This document shows positions 37,310-46,726 of a DNA stretch of 64,000 nucleotides, one piece after another (the first letter of the stretch is position 1; each line of letters starts with the position of its first letter). Below the pieces are notes generated by a model. The model did not search any database. It saw only the letters and a list, made by a program, of their open reading frames with translations, and was not told the origin of the DNA. Position numbers and translations under genes: made by a program. This DNA comes from Luteolibacter sp. Y139 (lineage in GTDB: Bacteria > Verrucomicrobiota > Verrucomicrobiia > Verrucomicrobiales > Akkermansiaceae): positions 620,001 through 684,000 of the forward strand of contig NZ_JBBUKT010000003.1 of assembly GCF_038066715.1 (NCBI RefSeq). Reading direction: 5' to 3'.

Positions 37310-38077
37310 TCAGGCGGCCTTCTTCTTGCGACCGAGATAGACCTCGATCACGCGCTCATCGCTCTGCACCTTGTCCACCGAGCCTTCACAGAGGACATTG
37401 CCCTGGTGGAGCACGGTGACGATCCCGCCCTGCGAGATCTGCCGGACGAAGGTCATGTCATGCTCGATGACGACGATGGTGTGCTTGCCGGCGAGCGAGA
37501 GAAGCAGCTCGCCAGTGCGATGCGTTTCCTCATCGGTCATGCCGGCGGCGGGTTCATCGACCAGCAATAGCTTTGCGTCCTGCGCGAGGAGCATGCCGAT
37601 CTCCAGCCACTGCTTCTGGCCGTGGGCAAGCGAGCCAGCCTTGGTGTGGGCCCGTTCGGTGAGCTTGATGGTGTGCAGGATCTCATCCATCCGCGCCTCC
37701 TGCTCCTTCTTCACGCGGCCGAAGAGCGAGTGAAGGATGCCGCGCGAGCCGGCAAGCGAGAGCAGCAGGTTCTCGCGCACCGTGTGATCGACATACACGG
37801 TCGGCGTCTGGAATTTCCGGCCGATCCCGAGGCGATAGATCTGATACTCGTTCATCTTCAGCAGATCGTGCGTCTGCTCGAAGTGAAGCGTGCCGGTGTC
37901 CGGCTTGGTGCGGCCGGTGATGAGGTCGAGGAAAGTGGTCTTGCCCGCGCCATTCGGACCGATGACGGTGCGCAGCTCGCCCTTCTCGAGGGCGAAGTTC
38001 AGATCGCGGATCGCCTGGAATCCGGAGAAGGACTTGTTCAGTCCCTCCGCGGCCAGGAGGTAGGGCTGCATGCTCAT
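37310..38077 (-). CDS. urtD: Urea ABC transporter ATPase UrtD
   Basis: 255 residues. LivG-like ATPase: Walker [10 protein letters not shown], the conserved [24 protein letters not shown] as signature and [16 protein letters not shown] as Walker B, the last typical of UrtD. Its ATG overlaps urtC's stop by four bases. Confidence 0.95.
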   Translation of the reverse strand: MSMQPYLLAAEGLNKSFSGFQAIRDLNFALEKGELRTVIGPNGAGKTTFLDLITGRTKPDTGTLHFEQTHDLLKMNEYQIYRLGIGRKFQTPTVYVDHTVRENLLLSLAGSRGILHSLFGRVKKEQEARMDEILHTIKLTERAHTKAGSLAHGQKQWLEIGMLLAQDAKLLLVDEPAAGMTDEETHRTGELLLSLAGKHTIVVIEHDMTFVRQISQGGIVTVLHQGNVLCEGSVDKVQSDERVIEVYLGRKKKAA

Positions 38078-39204
38078 TTGGTCTTCGCGGCGGAGGTGAG
38101 GAGTGCTTCTTCGGCGGCGGCAGCCTTAATGCCTTGGCGACGGGCCATGATCTCGCGGATCTGGGCGGGAATGCCGACGATCCCCTTCGGCAGGAACAGG
38201 ACAACGAGCACAAAGCTGCCACCCATGATGATGAGCCAGAAATCGGGGAACTTGGTCGTCGCCCAGCTCTTCAGGAAGTTCACCAGGATCGCGCCAATGA
38301 TCGGACCGATAAGGGTGCCGCGGCCACCAACCGCCACCCACACGACGGCCTCGAGCGACTTTTCGGTCATCATCTCGCTGGGATTGATGATGCCGACTTG
38401 CGGCACATAGAGCGCACCCCCGATTGCCGCGATCATCGCACTGATGACGAAAACGAAGAGCTTGAAGTTCGCCGCCGAGTAGCCGGAGAAGAGCACGCGG
38501 TTCTCGCTATCGCGGATGGCGCGCTGAATCAGGCCGTAGCGGGACGTGGTCAGCCACTTGCAGAAGACAAAGACGAGCGTCAGCGTGATCGCCGAGGCGA
38601 TGTAGAGCATGCGCTTCGTCTCCGGGCTGCGGACGTCCGCGCCGAGGATGCTGCGGAAGTCGGTGAAGCCATTGTTCCCACCCATGAAGAGCTCATTGCG
38701 GAAGAACATCAGCGCGGCACCGTAGGTCAGTGCCTGGGTGAGGATGGAGAAATAGACACCCTTGATGCGCGAACGGAAGGCGAGGTAGCCGAAGATCCCG
38801 GCAAGCAGCCCGGGCATCAGGAAGATCATCAGTGCCGCGAACGGGAAGGAGTGGAAAGGCTCCCAGAAGCCAGGCAGTTCCTTTCGTCCCATGAAGTCCA
38901 TGAAGTCTGGAAGCGCACTCTTGTACACCGGGTCGGGCCCGATCATCAGCATCAGGTGCATGCCGAGCATGTAGCCACCGAGCGCGAAGAACAGCGATTG
39001 GCCGAGGCAAAGCAGACCGGTGTAGCCCCACAACAAGTCCACCGAGATGGCGAGGATGGCGTAGCAAAGATACTTGCCCCAGGTATTCAGCGTGAAGTCG
39101 GTAACCCCGCCGGAGGCATTGAGCACCGGCATTCCAACCACGAGGAATAGCGCGATGGCCGCGAGAGCAATGGTGGGGACCTTGCCGTTTAGAGAAGTAT
39201 TCAT
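38074..39204 (-). CDS. urtC: Urea ABC transporter permease UrtC
   Basis: 376 residues, LivM-like permease with about nine membrane helices. [38 protein letters not shown] and GGNNGFTDF are UrtC blocks; [17 protein letters not shown] is the permease coupling region. ATG 39204 is used because it overlaps the urtB stop as ATGA; a longer frame to 39252 lies within urtB. Confidence 0.94.
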   Translation of the reverse strand: MNTSLNGKVPTIALAAIALFLVVGMPVLNASGGVTDFTLNTWGKYLCYAILAISVDLLWGYTGLLCLGQSLFFALGGYMLGMHLMLMIGPDPVYKSALPDFMDFMGRKELPGFWEPFHSFPFAALMIFLMPGLLAGIFGYLAFRSRIKGVYFSILTQALTYGAALMFFRNELFMGGNNGFTDFRSILGADVRSPETKRMLYIASAITLTLVFVFCKWLTTSRYGLIQRAIRDSENRVLFSGYSAANFKLFVFVISAMIAAIGGALYVPQVGIINPSEMMTEKSLEAVVWVAVGGRGTLIGPIIGAILVNFLKSWATTKFPDFWLIIMGGSFVLVVLFLPKGIVGIPAQIREIMARRQGIKAAAAEEALLTSAAKTK

Positions 39205-40949
39205 CAGTCGAGGCTGCGGGAGCGGGTGGCGAAGAGGCCCGAGGGCTTCCACTGGAGGAAAAGAATGATGGCACCGAGCACGAGGATCTTGCCGGTGACG
39301 GGATCACGCAGGATCTGCTGAAGCGATTGATCGGCCATGCCGATGCCGAGCGCACTGATCACCGTGCCGAAGATATTTCCCACACCGCCCACGACGACGG
39401 TCATGAAGGAGTCCACGATGTAGTTCTGACCAAGGTTCGGGCCGACGTTTCCGAGCTGGGAAAGGAAGGCTCCGGCGAGACCGGCCAGGCCGCTGCCGAA
39501 GGCGAAGGTCATCATGTTCACCCGCTCCGTGCGAATCCCCATGCAGGCGGCCATCCCGCGGTTCTGCATCACGGCCCGGATCAGCAGGCCGAGCGAGGTT
39601 TTATTGAGCGTGGCCCAGGTCAGGAAGATGATGAGCACCGCGAAGCCGATCACGAACACCCGGTTCCAGCCGAAGACGATGTCGTTCACGGTCCAGTTTC
39701 CGGACAGGTAGGCGGGACTATCCACCTGCACGTTGTTCGCGCCGAAGATCAGGCGGAAGAGCTGCTGGAGAACCATCGACACTCCCCAGGTCGCGAGCAG
39801 CGACTCTAGCGGACGCTTGTAGAGAAACCGGATGATGCCGCGTTCCAGCAGCAGGCCCACCCCCGCAGCTGCAAGGAAGCTGGCCGGAATGGCAACGAGG
39901 AAATAGAGGCTCCACGCGTTCCCGGTCAGGTTCAACCCGGGAATATTGACCGGGATGCCAAACGGCGACATGTGAATGCCAGCCGCGAAGAAATTCTGGA
40001 TCAGGTAGGTCGTGTAGGCTCCCACGACGATGAGTTCACCGTGCGCCATATTGATCACCCCCATCAGGCCGAAGGTGATCGCAAGGCCGATTGCCACGAC
40101 CAGCAGCACGCTGCCGAGCGATAACCCTCGAAAAAGGGTGCCGGCGGAGTTCACGAAGGAAACGTGAGAAGCGATATCGGCCTGTGCCTTGTCGCAGGCG
40201 GTCACGAGACTGGCCTGACCCGCTTTCTCCGCTTCGTCGCGGGTCGCCTTGATGACATCCTTCGCGCCGATCGAAGCCATTTTGCCGAGGTCAGTCACCG
40301 CGGCTTCGCGGACCGCCACATCCTCGGAGTGCAACTTCAAGAATGCGATGGCTTCGGCCAGCGCGGCCTTCACCTTGCCATTTTTCTCGGTGGCGGCGAG
40401 CTGCTCCAGCAGCGGCAGCTTCGCGATATCCTGCTCAAGACCAGTATCCTGCACGGCCCGCATCCGCTTGGCGACGTCCGGCGAGGAAAGTGCGAGGCGG
40501 TCCGTCACGCCCTTCATCACGCGACGCAGCGAGGAATCGGTGTCGGCCACGGAGAGGTCGTCCTTGCTCACCCGCACCGGCTTGCCATCGTCCGCCGTGA
40601 CCGGTTTGCCAGTGGCGAGCGCCACGAGTGCGAATTTTTCGTCACCATCCGCCTCGCCATCGATCAGCACGGCGAGATTGTTCCCGGCGGCGTCCTGATA
40701 TTGGAAAATTTCGCTCTCCTTCCACTTTGTGAGCAGCGGGACCACTTCGTCCGCGTTCGCCGTGGCCAGGGTTTCGACCAAGGTCTTCTGCTGGTCCACG
40801 TCCATGAGCACGGCCGCCTCGGCGACGACCTCACGCGGCGTTTTCGATTCCTGGGCAGTGCAGGTTGTGAAATGTGCCAGCACCCACCAGAGGAAGACCC
40901 CGGTCATGCGGCCCCAGCCGCCCATTTTCCCTGCAGACGCGAGCGACAT
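39204..40949 (-). CDS. urtB: Urea ABC transporter permease UrtB
   Basis: About 581 residues. Signal peptide, then a 250-residue periplasmic N-terminal region rich in charged helices that is a known mark of UrtB, then LivH-like membrane helices from about 285 with [25 protein letters not shown] (core VINMAHGEL) and [18 protein letters not shown]. Start choice is unsure: GTG 40964, ATG 40949, ATG 40925 or ATG 40907 are in frame. The near-perfect sigma-54 element at 40965-40979 would start transcription near 40953, which fits ATG 40925 (leader near 28 bases, AGGGA before it) better than 40949. The normally upstream urtA is missing. Confidence 0.93.
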   Translation of the reverse strand: MSLASAGKMGGWGRMTGVFLWWVLAHFTTCTAQESKTPREVVAEAAVLMDVDQQKTLVETLATANADEVVPLLTKWKESEIFQYQDAAGNNLAVLIDGEADGDEKFALVALATGKPVTADDGKPVRVSKDDLSVADTDSSLRRVMKGVTDRLALSSPDVAKRMRAVQDTGLEQDIAKLPLLEQLAATEKNGKVKAALAEAIAFLKLHSEDVAVREAAVTDLGKMASIGAKDVIKATRDEAEKAGQASLVTACDKAQADIASHVSFVNSAGTLFRGLSLGSVLLVVAIGLAITFGLMGVINMAHGELIVVGAYTTYLIQNFFAAGIHMSPFGIPVNIPGLNLTGNAWSLYFLVAIPASFLAAAGVGLLLERGIIRFLYKRPLESLLATWGVSMVLQQLFRLIFGANNVQVDSPAYLSGNWTVNDIVFGWNRVFVIGFAVLIIFLTWATLNKTSLGLLIRAVMQNRGMAACMGIRTERVNMMTFAFGSGLAGLAGAFLSQLGNVGPNLGQNYIVDSFMTVVVGGVGNIFGTVISALGIGMADQSLQQILRDPVTGKILVLGAIILFLQWKPSGLFATRSRSLD

Positions 40950-40964
40950 GGTAAATCCACGCAC

Positions 40965-40979
40965 GCACTCGTCGTGCCA
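40965..40979 (-). promoter_or_regulatory. Candidate sigma-54 promoter of the urt-ure operon
   Basis: Minus-strand TGGCACG-ACGA-GTGC. Both invariant dinucleotides (GG at -24, GC at -12) are present and only the first T of TTGC differs from the consensus. It lies directly before the first gene of a nitrogen-scavenging operon, and glnB has a perfect copy, which supports it. The predicted start near 40953 conflicts with the 40949 start but not with 40925. Confidence 0.7.
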
Positions 40980-41164
40980 CCCCGTGGGAGGCCCCTGTCA
41001 CACCCATGAGCGGGACTTCTGGAGAATCGCCTGATCCATTACTGATTCCTCATGGTCCCGTCCCGGCTCGACAAAGCCGCCCGATTGGCCAACCCTAACG
41101 GCGGTCGCCGCCCCCCAAACCGCCACGCCTTCAGCGACATTTCCTTTTCCAGCCCGTAGCACCC

Positions 41165-42826
41165 ATGTCCGGATCCTTTCTCCCGAAACCGTTTTCCCAT
41201 TCCTACGAGATCGACCCCAAGTTCTCGAAGAGCGCTGTCTATTTCTCCTGCGAATTCGCCATCGACCAGATCTTCAAGATCTACTCGGGCGGTCTCGGCT
41301 TCCTCGCCGGCTCGCACATGCGCTCCGCCGCCGCCCTCCGTCAGAACGTATGTGGCATCGGCATGCTGTGGACCTATGGTTACTACGACCAAGCGCGAGG
41401 CGAAGAACGCGAGATGGCGGTCCAATTCCGCAAGAAGCAGTACGCCTTCCTGCAGGACACCGGCATCAAGTTCCAAGTGCCTGTCCACGGCCATCCGGTG
41501 TGGGTGAAGGCGATGTTCCTGCCCGGAGATGTCTTCGGCACCATTCCGATGTTCTTCCTGACCACGGATCTGGACGAGAATGACCACCTCTCCCGTGCGA
41601 TCACGCACCGGCTCTACGACAACGACCCGCTGCGCCGCATCGCCCAGTACATCATCCTCGGTGCCGGCGGCGCGCGCCTGCTTGAGGAACTCGGTGTGGA
41701 TCCTGAAGTCTGGCACCTCAATGAAGCCCACGGCCTGTCTGCCGCCTTCCGCGTCTTCGAGCGGACCGGCAGCGTGGACGAAGTGAAGAAGCGCTTCGTC
41801 TTCACCACCCACACTCCCGAGGAAGCGGGCAATGAGAAGCATGACTTCAAGTTGCTCCACGACTTCACCTTCTTTGGAAACGTGTCGATGGACACCATCC
41901 GCGGCATCACCGGCATCGATGGCGAGGTCTTCAATCACTCGCTCGCTGCGCTACGCCTGAGCCACCTGTCGAACGCGGTTTCCAAGCTCCACGGCGACGT
42001 CTCCCGCAAGATGTGGGAGCACTACCCGAACATTTGCCCCATCACTCACGTCACCAATGCACAGAACGGACGTTTCTGGAAAGACAAGGGACTCGAGGGA
42101 TCGCGCCTTGAGGGCGACATCGAAACGCTGAAGACCCGCAAGCGCGAGCTGAAGGCGAATCTTTTCCAGACGGTCGCGAATCAAACCGGCAAGCTCTTCA
42201 ATCCCGATGTGCTGACGATCGTGTGGGCCCGCCGCTTCGCCGGCTACAAGCGTCCCGACCTCATCACCCGCGATATCCGTCTCTTCCGCTCGCTGGTGAA
42301 CAACAACGAGCGGCCGGTGCAGGTCATCTGGGCCGGCAAGCCGTATCCCTTCGACTTCGGCGCGATCGAGACTTTCAACCATCTGGTCCAGACGACGAAG
42401 GACTTCCCGAACGTGGCCGTGCTCGTGGGCTACGAGCTCGAGCTCTCGCGCCAATTGAAATACGGCGCCGACATCTGGCTGAACAACCCGGTGGTCACCC
42501 GCGAAGCTTCCGGCACTTCCGGCATGACCGCCGCGATGAACTCTGCGATCAACCTCACCACCTACGACGGCTGGGTCTGCGAGTTCTCCAAGGACGGCCA
42601 CAACAGCTTCATCATCCCACCTGCCGACCCGAGCCTCGACCCGGAAGCACGCGATCGCCACGACCTGCTCGGCTTCTACGACGCCATGGAGCAGAAGGTC
42701 CTGCCGCTCTACTACGGCAACCCGGACGGCTGGTGGAAGCTGGTGCTGAACTCGATGAACGAGGTGGTGCCCTTCTTCGACTCCGACCGCATGGTGACGG
42801 AGTATTACGAGAAGATCTACGCTTGA
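41165..42826 (+). CDS. Short-form alpha-glucan phosphorylase-like protein without the PLP lysine
   Basis: 553 residues, GT35-like. It matches the short phosphorylase group (glycogen/alpha-glucan phosphorylase, 550-850 residues) at YSGGLGFLAGSH, WHLNEAHG, THTPEEAGN, WARRFAGYKRPDLI and VIWAGKP. In the catalytic block EASGTSGMTAAMN the residue that binds pyridoxal phosphate, Lys in normal EASGTSGMKAALN, is Thr455 (codon 42527-42529). Known phosphorylases need that lysine, so this protein is either inactive, uses another residue, or has changed activity. It is a lone gene; divergent from urtB. Convergent with xdhC, overlapping 10 bases. Confidence 0.85.
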   Translation: MSGSFLPKPFSHSYEIDPKFSKSAVYFSCEFAIDQIFKIYSGGLGFLAGSHMRSAAALRQNVCGIGMLWTYGYYDQARGEEREMAVQFRKKQYAFLQDTGIKFQVPVHGHPVWVKAMFLPGDVFGTIPMFFLTTDLDENDHLSRAITHRLYDNDPLRRIAQYIILGAGGARLLEELGVDPEVWHLNEAHGLSAAFRVFERTGSVDEVKKRFVFTTHTPEEAGNEKHDFKLLHDFTFFGNVSMDTIRGITGIDGEVFNHSLAALRLSHLSNAVSKLHGDVSRKMWEHYPNICPITHVTNAQNGRFWKDKGLEGSRLEGDIETLKTRKRELKANLFQTVANQTGKLFNPDVLTIVWARRFAGYKRPDLITRDIRLFRSLVNNNERPVQVIWAGKPYPFDFGAIETFNHLVQTTKDFPNVAVLVGYELELSRQLKYGADIWLNNPVVTREASGTSGMTAAMNSAINLTTYDGWVCEFSKDGHNSFIIPPADPSLDPEARDRHDLLGFYDAMEQKVLPLYYGNPDGWWKLVLNSMNEVVPFFDSDRMVTEYYEKIYA

Positions 42827-43596
42827 GGCATTGATCGCCGCTCAAGCAGTTGGGCGGCGATGCTGATCGCGATCTCGTGCGGATCGTTTCCACCGATCGG
42901 CAGGCCGAGCGGGCAGGTGATTCTATCTAACAAACCTTCCGCGACTGCCTCCGTCCTCAGGTCCCGCAGCAAGGCCGCGCGTTTCGACGCGCTGCCAATC
43001 ACTCCCAGAAATGGAATACCGGGATAGCGGGCCAGCACGTCGCGCAGCACCGGCACGTCACTGGCGTGACCTTTGGTGATCGACAGCACGAACGACTGTC
43101 CGGTGACCAATCCGACGCCATCTTCAAAAGAAGCCACGGGGTGAGTCGCGAGGTTCTTCGCCACCGGCAATCGCGAGAGCCAATCAGCTCGCGTGTCGAT
43201 TACATCAATATGGCATGAAAGCGGCAGCAGCACCGGCACCAGCGATTGCACGATGTGACCCGCACCGAAAATGACGAGATGCCAAGGCGGCTTGGCCGCC
43301 ACGCGCTCGAACAGCAGCGTCATCTCCCCGCCACAGGTCATGCCGATATCGCGCTGGAGATTCCAGCAGACAAGGCGGGTAAATTCCTCGGATGAACCTA
43401 GTAGTTCCGCCGCCTCGGCAAGCGCACGCGCTTCGATTCGCCCGCCGCCGACAGTGCCGCTTTGCAGGCCATCGCGGGTGACGAGCATCTTTGCTCCCGC
43501 TTCACCCGGCACACTGCCACGCGCGGCGGCCACGGTCACGACGATGACGTCGTTGCCGGTTTCCGTGAAGCGGGCGATTTCCTGCCAGGGATTCAT
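42817..43596 (-). CDS. xdhC: XdhC-like molybdenum-enzyme maturation protein
   Basis: 259 residues. XdhC/CoxI family: binds sulfurated molybdenum cofactor and inserts it into xanthine dehydrogenase. TETGNDVIVVTVAAARGSVPGEAGAKML at the N-terminus (core AAARGSVPGEAGAKML), TVGGGRIEA and MTCGGEMTLLFE with the conserved Cys-Gly-Gly, then a Rossmann-like domain from HLVIFGAGHIVQSLVP, ending CPLGLPIGGNDPHEIAISIAAQLL. It is coupled to the uricase gene upstream by ATGA. The xanthine dehydrogenase itself is not here. Confidence 0.9.
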   Translation of the reverse strand: MNPWQEIARFTETGNDVIVVTVAAARGSVPGEAGAKMLVTRDGLQSGTVGGGRIEARALAEAAELLGSSEEFTRLVCWNLQRDIGMTCGGEMTLLFERVAAKPPWHLVIFGAGHIVQSLVPVLLPLSCHIDVIDTRADWLSRLPVAKNLATHPVASFEDGVGLVTGQSFVLSITKGHASDVPVLRDVLARYPGIPFLGVIGSASKRAALLRDLRTEAVAEGLLDRITCPLGLPIGGNDPHEIAISIAAQLLERRSMPQA

Positions 43597-44438
43597 CGCG
43601 CAATGACCGCCTCGATTTCTCCGTGCGGTTCATCCGTGGGAAGCAGCACGCAGCTTTGCCCGGGCCGGCCGAGCTTCGTGAGATCGAGCCCGAGGAAATG
43701 GACATTCGGCATCTTCAGCTCGATCCGCGAGATCTCCGGCACGCGCTCCAAGGCGAGCTCGCCGATCTGATAGAGCGTGCGCTGGACCGAGGGACTGTAG
43801 GTCGTGGCGAACACCTCATGCGCTGCGGCAAGAACCTCCGTATCCGCGGCGATGAAACCCGCTGTTAGATCCGCGAACTCCCACTCCGCTGTCAGGCGCG
43901 TGGCAAAGACGCGGTCGGTGGTCGGGGGCAGCGTGGTGAGTTCGCAGACGTTGTAGTCGGCAAAGCCGGATTGCGTGCTCTTCATCACCAGATGCCCGCG
44001 TATGCCCGAGGTGAGCTTCGGAGCTTGCCCGCGGAAGAAAGTCGCCCGCGAGAATGGCTCACCATTCGCGGCGTGAGTGAACGCATGCGGGTGCGGACTG
44101 CCATTGATCGTCATCCGTTCCCACTTCCGCTCGCGCAGCTCGACCTCGACGCCAGAGAGATGCGGATACTTTCCAAGGAAATGCTCCACGATGATCTTCG
44201 CGAAGCTCGTCCGGCAGGTTTCCAAATGATCATGCGCCAGGAAGTGGATGGTGTTCTTCACCGTGTCCGTGGGCACGATCGATGAGTTGTCATCGGAGAG
44301 GTAGGAACCCGCCAAGTCACCGTGGAGAAGCACGTCGGCCTCGAGCTCGCAGACGTCGTGATGCGAGTCATCGTGCCGCAGGACTTTCATCACGCGGACC
44401 CGGAACTTGCCATAGCGATTGGATTCGAGCGTTGCCAC
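43593..44438 (-). CDS. pucL: Factor-independent urate hydroxylase (uricase)
   Basis: 281 residues from a GTG at 44438 (LESNRYGKFRVRVMKVLR at the start; the family begins here). Oxidises urate to 5-hydroxyisourate. SDDNSSIVPTDTVKNTIHFLA carries the catalytic Thr and the neighbouring loop, and the tunnel-fold repeat runs to the end, with VPEISRIELKMPNVHFLGLDL (core MPNVHFLGLDL) as the C-terminal block. An in-frame ATG at 44537 would run inside uraD and is not used. XdhC follows as an ATGA overlap. Confidence 0.92.
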   Translation of the reverse strand: MATLESNRYGKFRVRVMKVLRHDDSHHDVCELEADVLLHGDLAGSYLSDDNSSIVPTDTVKNTIHFLAHDHLETCRTSFAKIIVEHFLGKYPHLSGVEVELRERKWERMTINGSPHPHAFTHAANGEPFSRATFFRGQAPKLTSGIRGHLVMKSTQSGFADYNVCELTTLPPTTDRVFATRLTAEWEFADLTAGFIAADTEVLAAAHEVFATTYSPSVQRTLYQIGELALERVPEISRIELKMPNVHFLGLDLTKLGRPGQSCVLLPTDEPHGEIEAVIAR

Positions 44439-44466
44439 GGGTGGAGGGAGTAAGGATGGTGTCGAA

Positions 44467-44985
44467 GTGAGGACTCTAACGGTCGATGCGTTGAATGCGA
44501 TGCCAAAGGCGGACTTCGTCGCCTGCCTCGGCGGCATCTACGAGCACTCGCCGTGGGTCGCGGAGCAGACCGCGGGTGAGCGCCCTTTTTCCGGGAAAGA
44601 GCACTTGGCGGACCGGATGCGCGCCGCGGTGGAAAATGCGGACGAATCCGCAAAACTCGCGCTGATCCGCGCCCACCCGGATCTGGCCGGCAAGCTCGCC
44701 CGCGCCGGTGCCCTGAGTGCCGAGTCGACCCGCGAACAGGCGGGTCTCGGCCTCGACCGGCTCTCCGATGCGGAATTCGAACGCTTCACCGACCTGAATA
44801 CCCGCTACCGCGAGCGCTTCGGCTTCCCCTTCGTGATCTGCGTGCGCCTGACCGACCGACCGGGCATTCTCGCGGCCTTCGAGCGGCGGCTGGAACACGA
44901 CGCGGCGGCAGAAATCGCAGAGGCGCTCCGGCAGATCCACTACATCGCAGGGCTACGGCTCGGCGACTTGGTGACAAAATCGTAG
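44467..44985 (+). CDS. uraD: OHCU decarboxylase
   Basis: 172 residues from GTG 44467, divergent from uricase. Decarboxylates 2-oxo-4-hydroxy-4-carboxy-5-ureidoimidazoline to S-allantoin. Shows GGIYEHSPWVAEQT, the catalytic IRAHPDLAGKLA with the His, EQAGLGLDRLSDAEF and LNTRYRERFGFPFVICV, the family's end block. Only 28 bases separate its start from the uricase start; starts of both are therefore provisional. HIU hydrolase and allantoinase are not in the window. Confidence 0.93.
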   Translation: MRTLTVDALNAMPKADFVACLGGIYEHSPWVAEQTAGERPFSGKEHLADRMRAAVENADESAKLALIRAHPDLAGKLARAGALSAESTREQAGLGLDRLSDAEFERFTDLNTRYRERFGFPFVICVRLTDRPGILAAFERRLEHDAAAEIAEALRQIHYIAGLRLGDLVTKS

Positions 44986-45059
44986 GTTACGCAATCGCGT
45001 ACTTGAAGTCATGGCGAGATGTGTTTAGGGTGACTCTCGTTCACTCGTCCCTCCCCCCA

Positions 45060-45227
45060 ATGAAGCACCGTATCTGCCTTGCATGGTTCGGCGACCTCGA
45101 CGCTCCACAGCGCGAACGCTCGAAGCCGAAAAAAGAGTCCGCCGCCGTGGCCCAAACTCCCAGCCGCAACCAGCGACCGAAGGTCAAGGAAGCGGCCGAG
45201 TTGCGCCGCATGTTCGGCCGCGACTGA
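45060..45227 (+). CDS. Small hypothetical protein
   Basis: 55 residues (MKHRICLAWFGDLDAPQRER to the end, ending ELRRMFGRD), mostly charged and Pro/Lys-rich in the middle. No family recognised, no strong ribosome site, and it lies between uraD and LysR, whose stop is ten bases away on the other strand. Could be a small basic protein or a non-coding stretch. Confidence 0.35.
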   Translation: MKHRICLAWFGDLDAPQRERSKPKKESAAVAQTPSRNQRPKVKEAAELRRMFGRD

Positions 45228-45237
45228 GTCCATCCGC

Positions 45238-46116
45238 CTAGCCAGCCTTCGCCCGCTTGCGAAGGCCTGCGAGCACCAGTTCCGCCAATGGCGAGAGCTT
45301 GCCCCTCCATGCGGCCGCGATGGTCAACTCGGGGCAATCCGGAATCTGCCAGGCACGAGTGCCCTTCGGAGCGGTGAGGCCCGGTGCCTTCACGCTGAGT
45401 CCCGCGCCGAAACCACCGGCGACATAGGCGTGGACGAGTTCCAGCGAGTTCACCTCGATCCGCGACGGCCACTCGAGCCGCGCCTTGGCCAGCCCCTTCG
45501 CAAACAACCGGCTCATCGCCGTGTCCGAGGGCGGACGGATCAGCGGCAAATCCACCGCCATCCCATGCATGCCTGAGCGTGCGACCTGGTAGGATTCCGG
45601 CAGCAGCAAAACGAGCGGCATGGAAATCAGCACCTCGGTGCGGATACCCGCAGGCGCCCGGCCTTCCAACTCACAGACAGCCAGATCGACCTGTTCAGCC
45701 TCTAGCAAGGCGAAACCGGCCCGCTGATCGGCATCGACCAGCGTCAGCTCCAAGTCTGGCCGGGCCTTGCGCACTGACGCGAGCACATCGGGAAGATGCC
45801 GACGGATGATGGTGGCCGGCGCCGCCAGACGCAGCCGCCGCGACGCTTTCCCGGCCACCTTCGCCGCCATGTCCGGCAGCGCGCTGAAGAAGGGCGCGAG
45901 GAACTCGTACAGCTCGCGCCCCTCCGCCGTCAGCTTGAAGGGCCGCCGCTGGAACAGCCGCACACCGAGATCGTTTTCCAATAGCGTGATCTGCCCGCTG
46001 ATCGCCGGCTGCTGGATGCCGTAGGGCATGCTGCGGGAGGCCGCAGTGATACCGCCATTGCGCGCGACATGATAGAACAGCTCGAGATGGTGCAGATTCG
46101 GCGTCACGCTGCGCAT
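45238..46116 (-). CDS. LysR-family transcriptional regulator
   Basis: 292 residues. Winged helix-turn-helix about 6-66 (LELFYHVARNGGITAASRSM, QPAISGQITLLENDLGVRLFQRRPF) and a type-2 periplasmic-like effector domain after (LRLAAPATIIRRHLPDVLA, then VDLAVCELEG). It lies next to the uraD-uricase-xdhC purine genes on the opposite side, so purine control is plausible but not shown. No operator repeat was seen by eye. Confidence 0.9.
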   Translation of the reverse strand: MRSVTPNLHHLELFYHVARNGGITAASRSMPYGIQQPAISGQITLLENDLGVRLFQRRPFKLTAEGRELYEFLAPFFSALPDMAAKVAGKASRRLRLAAPATIIRRHLPDVLASVRKARPDLELTLVDADQRAGFALLEAEQVDLAVCELEGRAPAGIRTEVLISMPLVLLLPESYQVARSGMHGMAVDLPLIRPPSDTAMSRLFAKGLAKARLEWPSRIEVNSLELVHAYVAGGFGAGLSVKAPGLTAPKGTRAWQIPDCPELTIAAAWRGKLSPLAELVLAGLRKRAKAG

Positions 46117-46180
46117 CCAATCCGAAGCAAATGATCCAGCCTAGGATTTCCTCACACCACGATGGTGCTAACTTCCGCCC

Positions 46181-46582
46181 GTGGACGGCGACGATTTCAT
46201 CGTGGTGGCATTCGACGGCGACTGCCTGATGTGCAGCAAGAGCATCCGCTTTCTGGCGGAGCACGACCCACGGCGGCGCTTCCGGTTCGTGAAACTCCAG
46301 AGCCCGCGGGGCCAGCAGATGGAGGAAAAGGCCGGCACTGGAGCCCTGAATACCGCGCTGGTCGAAGTAGACGGCCAGGTCTTCTCCCGCTCGGCTGCCA
46401 TCCTGCGGGCGATGCGCGAACTCGGCACCGGCTGGCGGATCCTTTCCGCGCTGGGCCGCTGCATTCCCCGTCCGCTGCGGGACTGGGCCTACGATTTCAT
46501 CGCCGCCCGCCGCCACAGGTGGTTCGGCAAGGGCGATGCCTGTTCGATGCCGTCCGAGGCCCTGCGCGAGCGCCTGATGTGA
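46181..46582 (+). CDS. DCC-family thiol-disulfide oxidoreductase
   Basis: 133 residues from GTG 46181. Thioredoxin-like fold of the DCC/YuxK family: AFDGDCLMCSKSIRFLAEHD at the start, where DGDCLMC gives the Asp and the two-cysteine pair, then RFRFVKLQSPRGQQ. The C-terminal RHRWFGKGDACSMP keeps a third Cys. Redox partner unknown. Divergent from LysR by 64 bases. Confidence 0.87.
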   Translation: MDGDDFIVVAFDGDCLMCSKSIRFLAEHDPRRRFRFVKLQSPRGQQMEEKAGTGALNTALVEVDGQVFSRSAAILRAMRELGTGWRILSALGRCIPRPLRDWAYDFIAARRHRWFGKGDACSMPSEALRERLM

Positions 46583-46726
46583 TCAGGCCTCCGTTCCATT
46601 TTTTCCGGCTCAAATCCCTAACATGTGGAGTTGTGTTCCGGTCATCCGCAAACACAGGCACTTTCCGCCACCAAAACGCTCTTCCCATCCTTGGCCGGAG
46701 ACCTAGGGTGCCGGTCTCATCCGATC

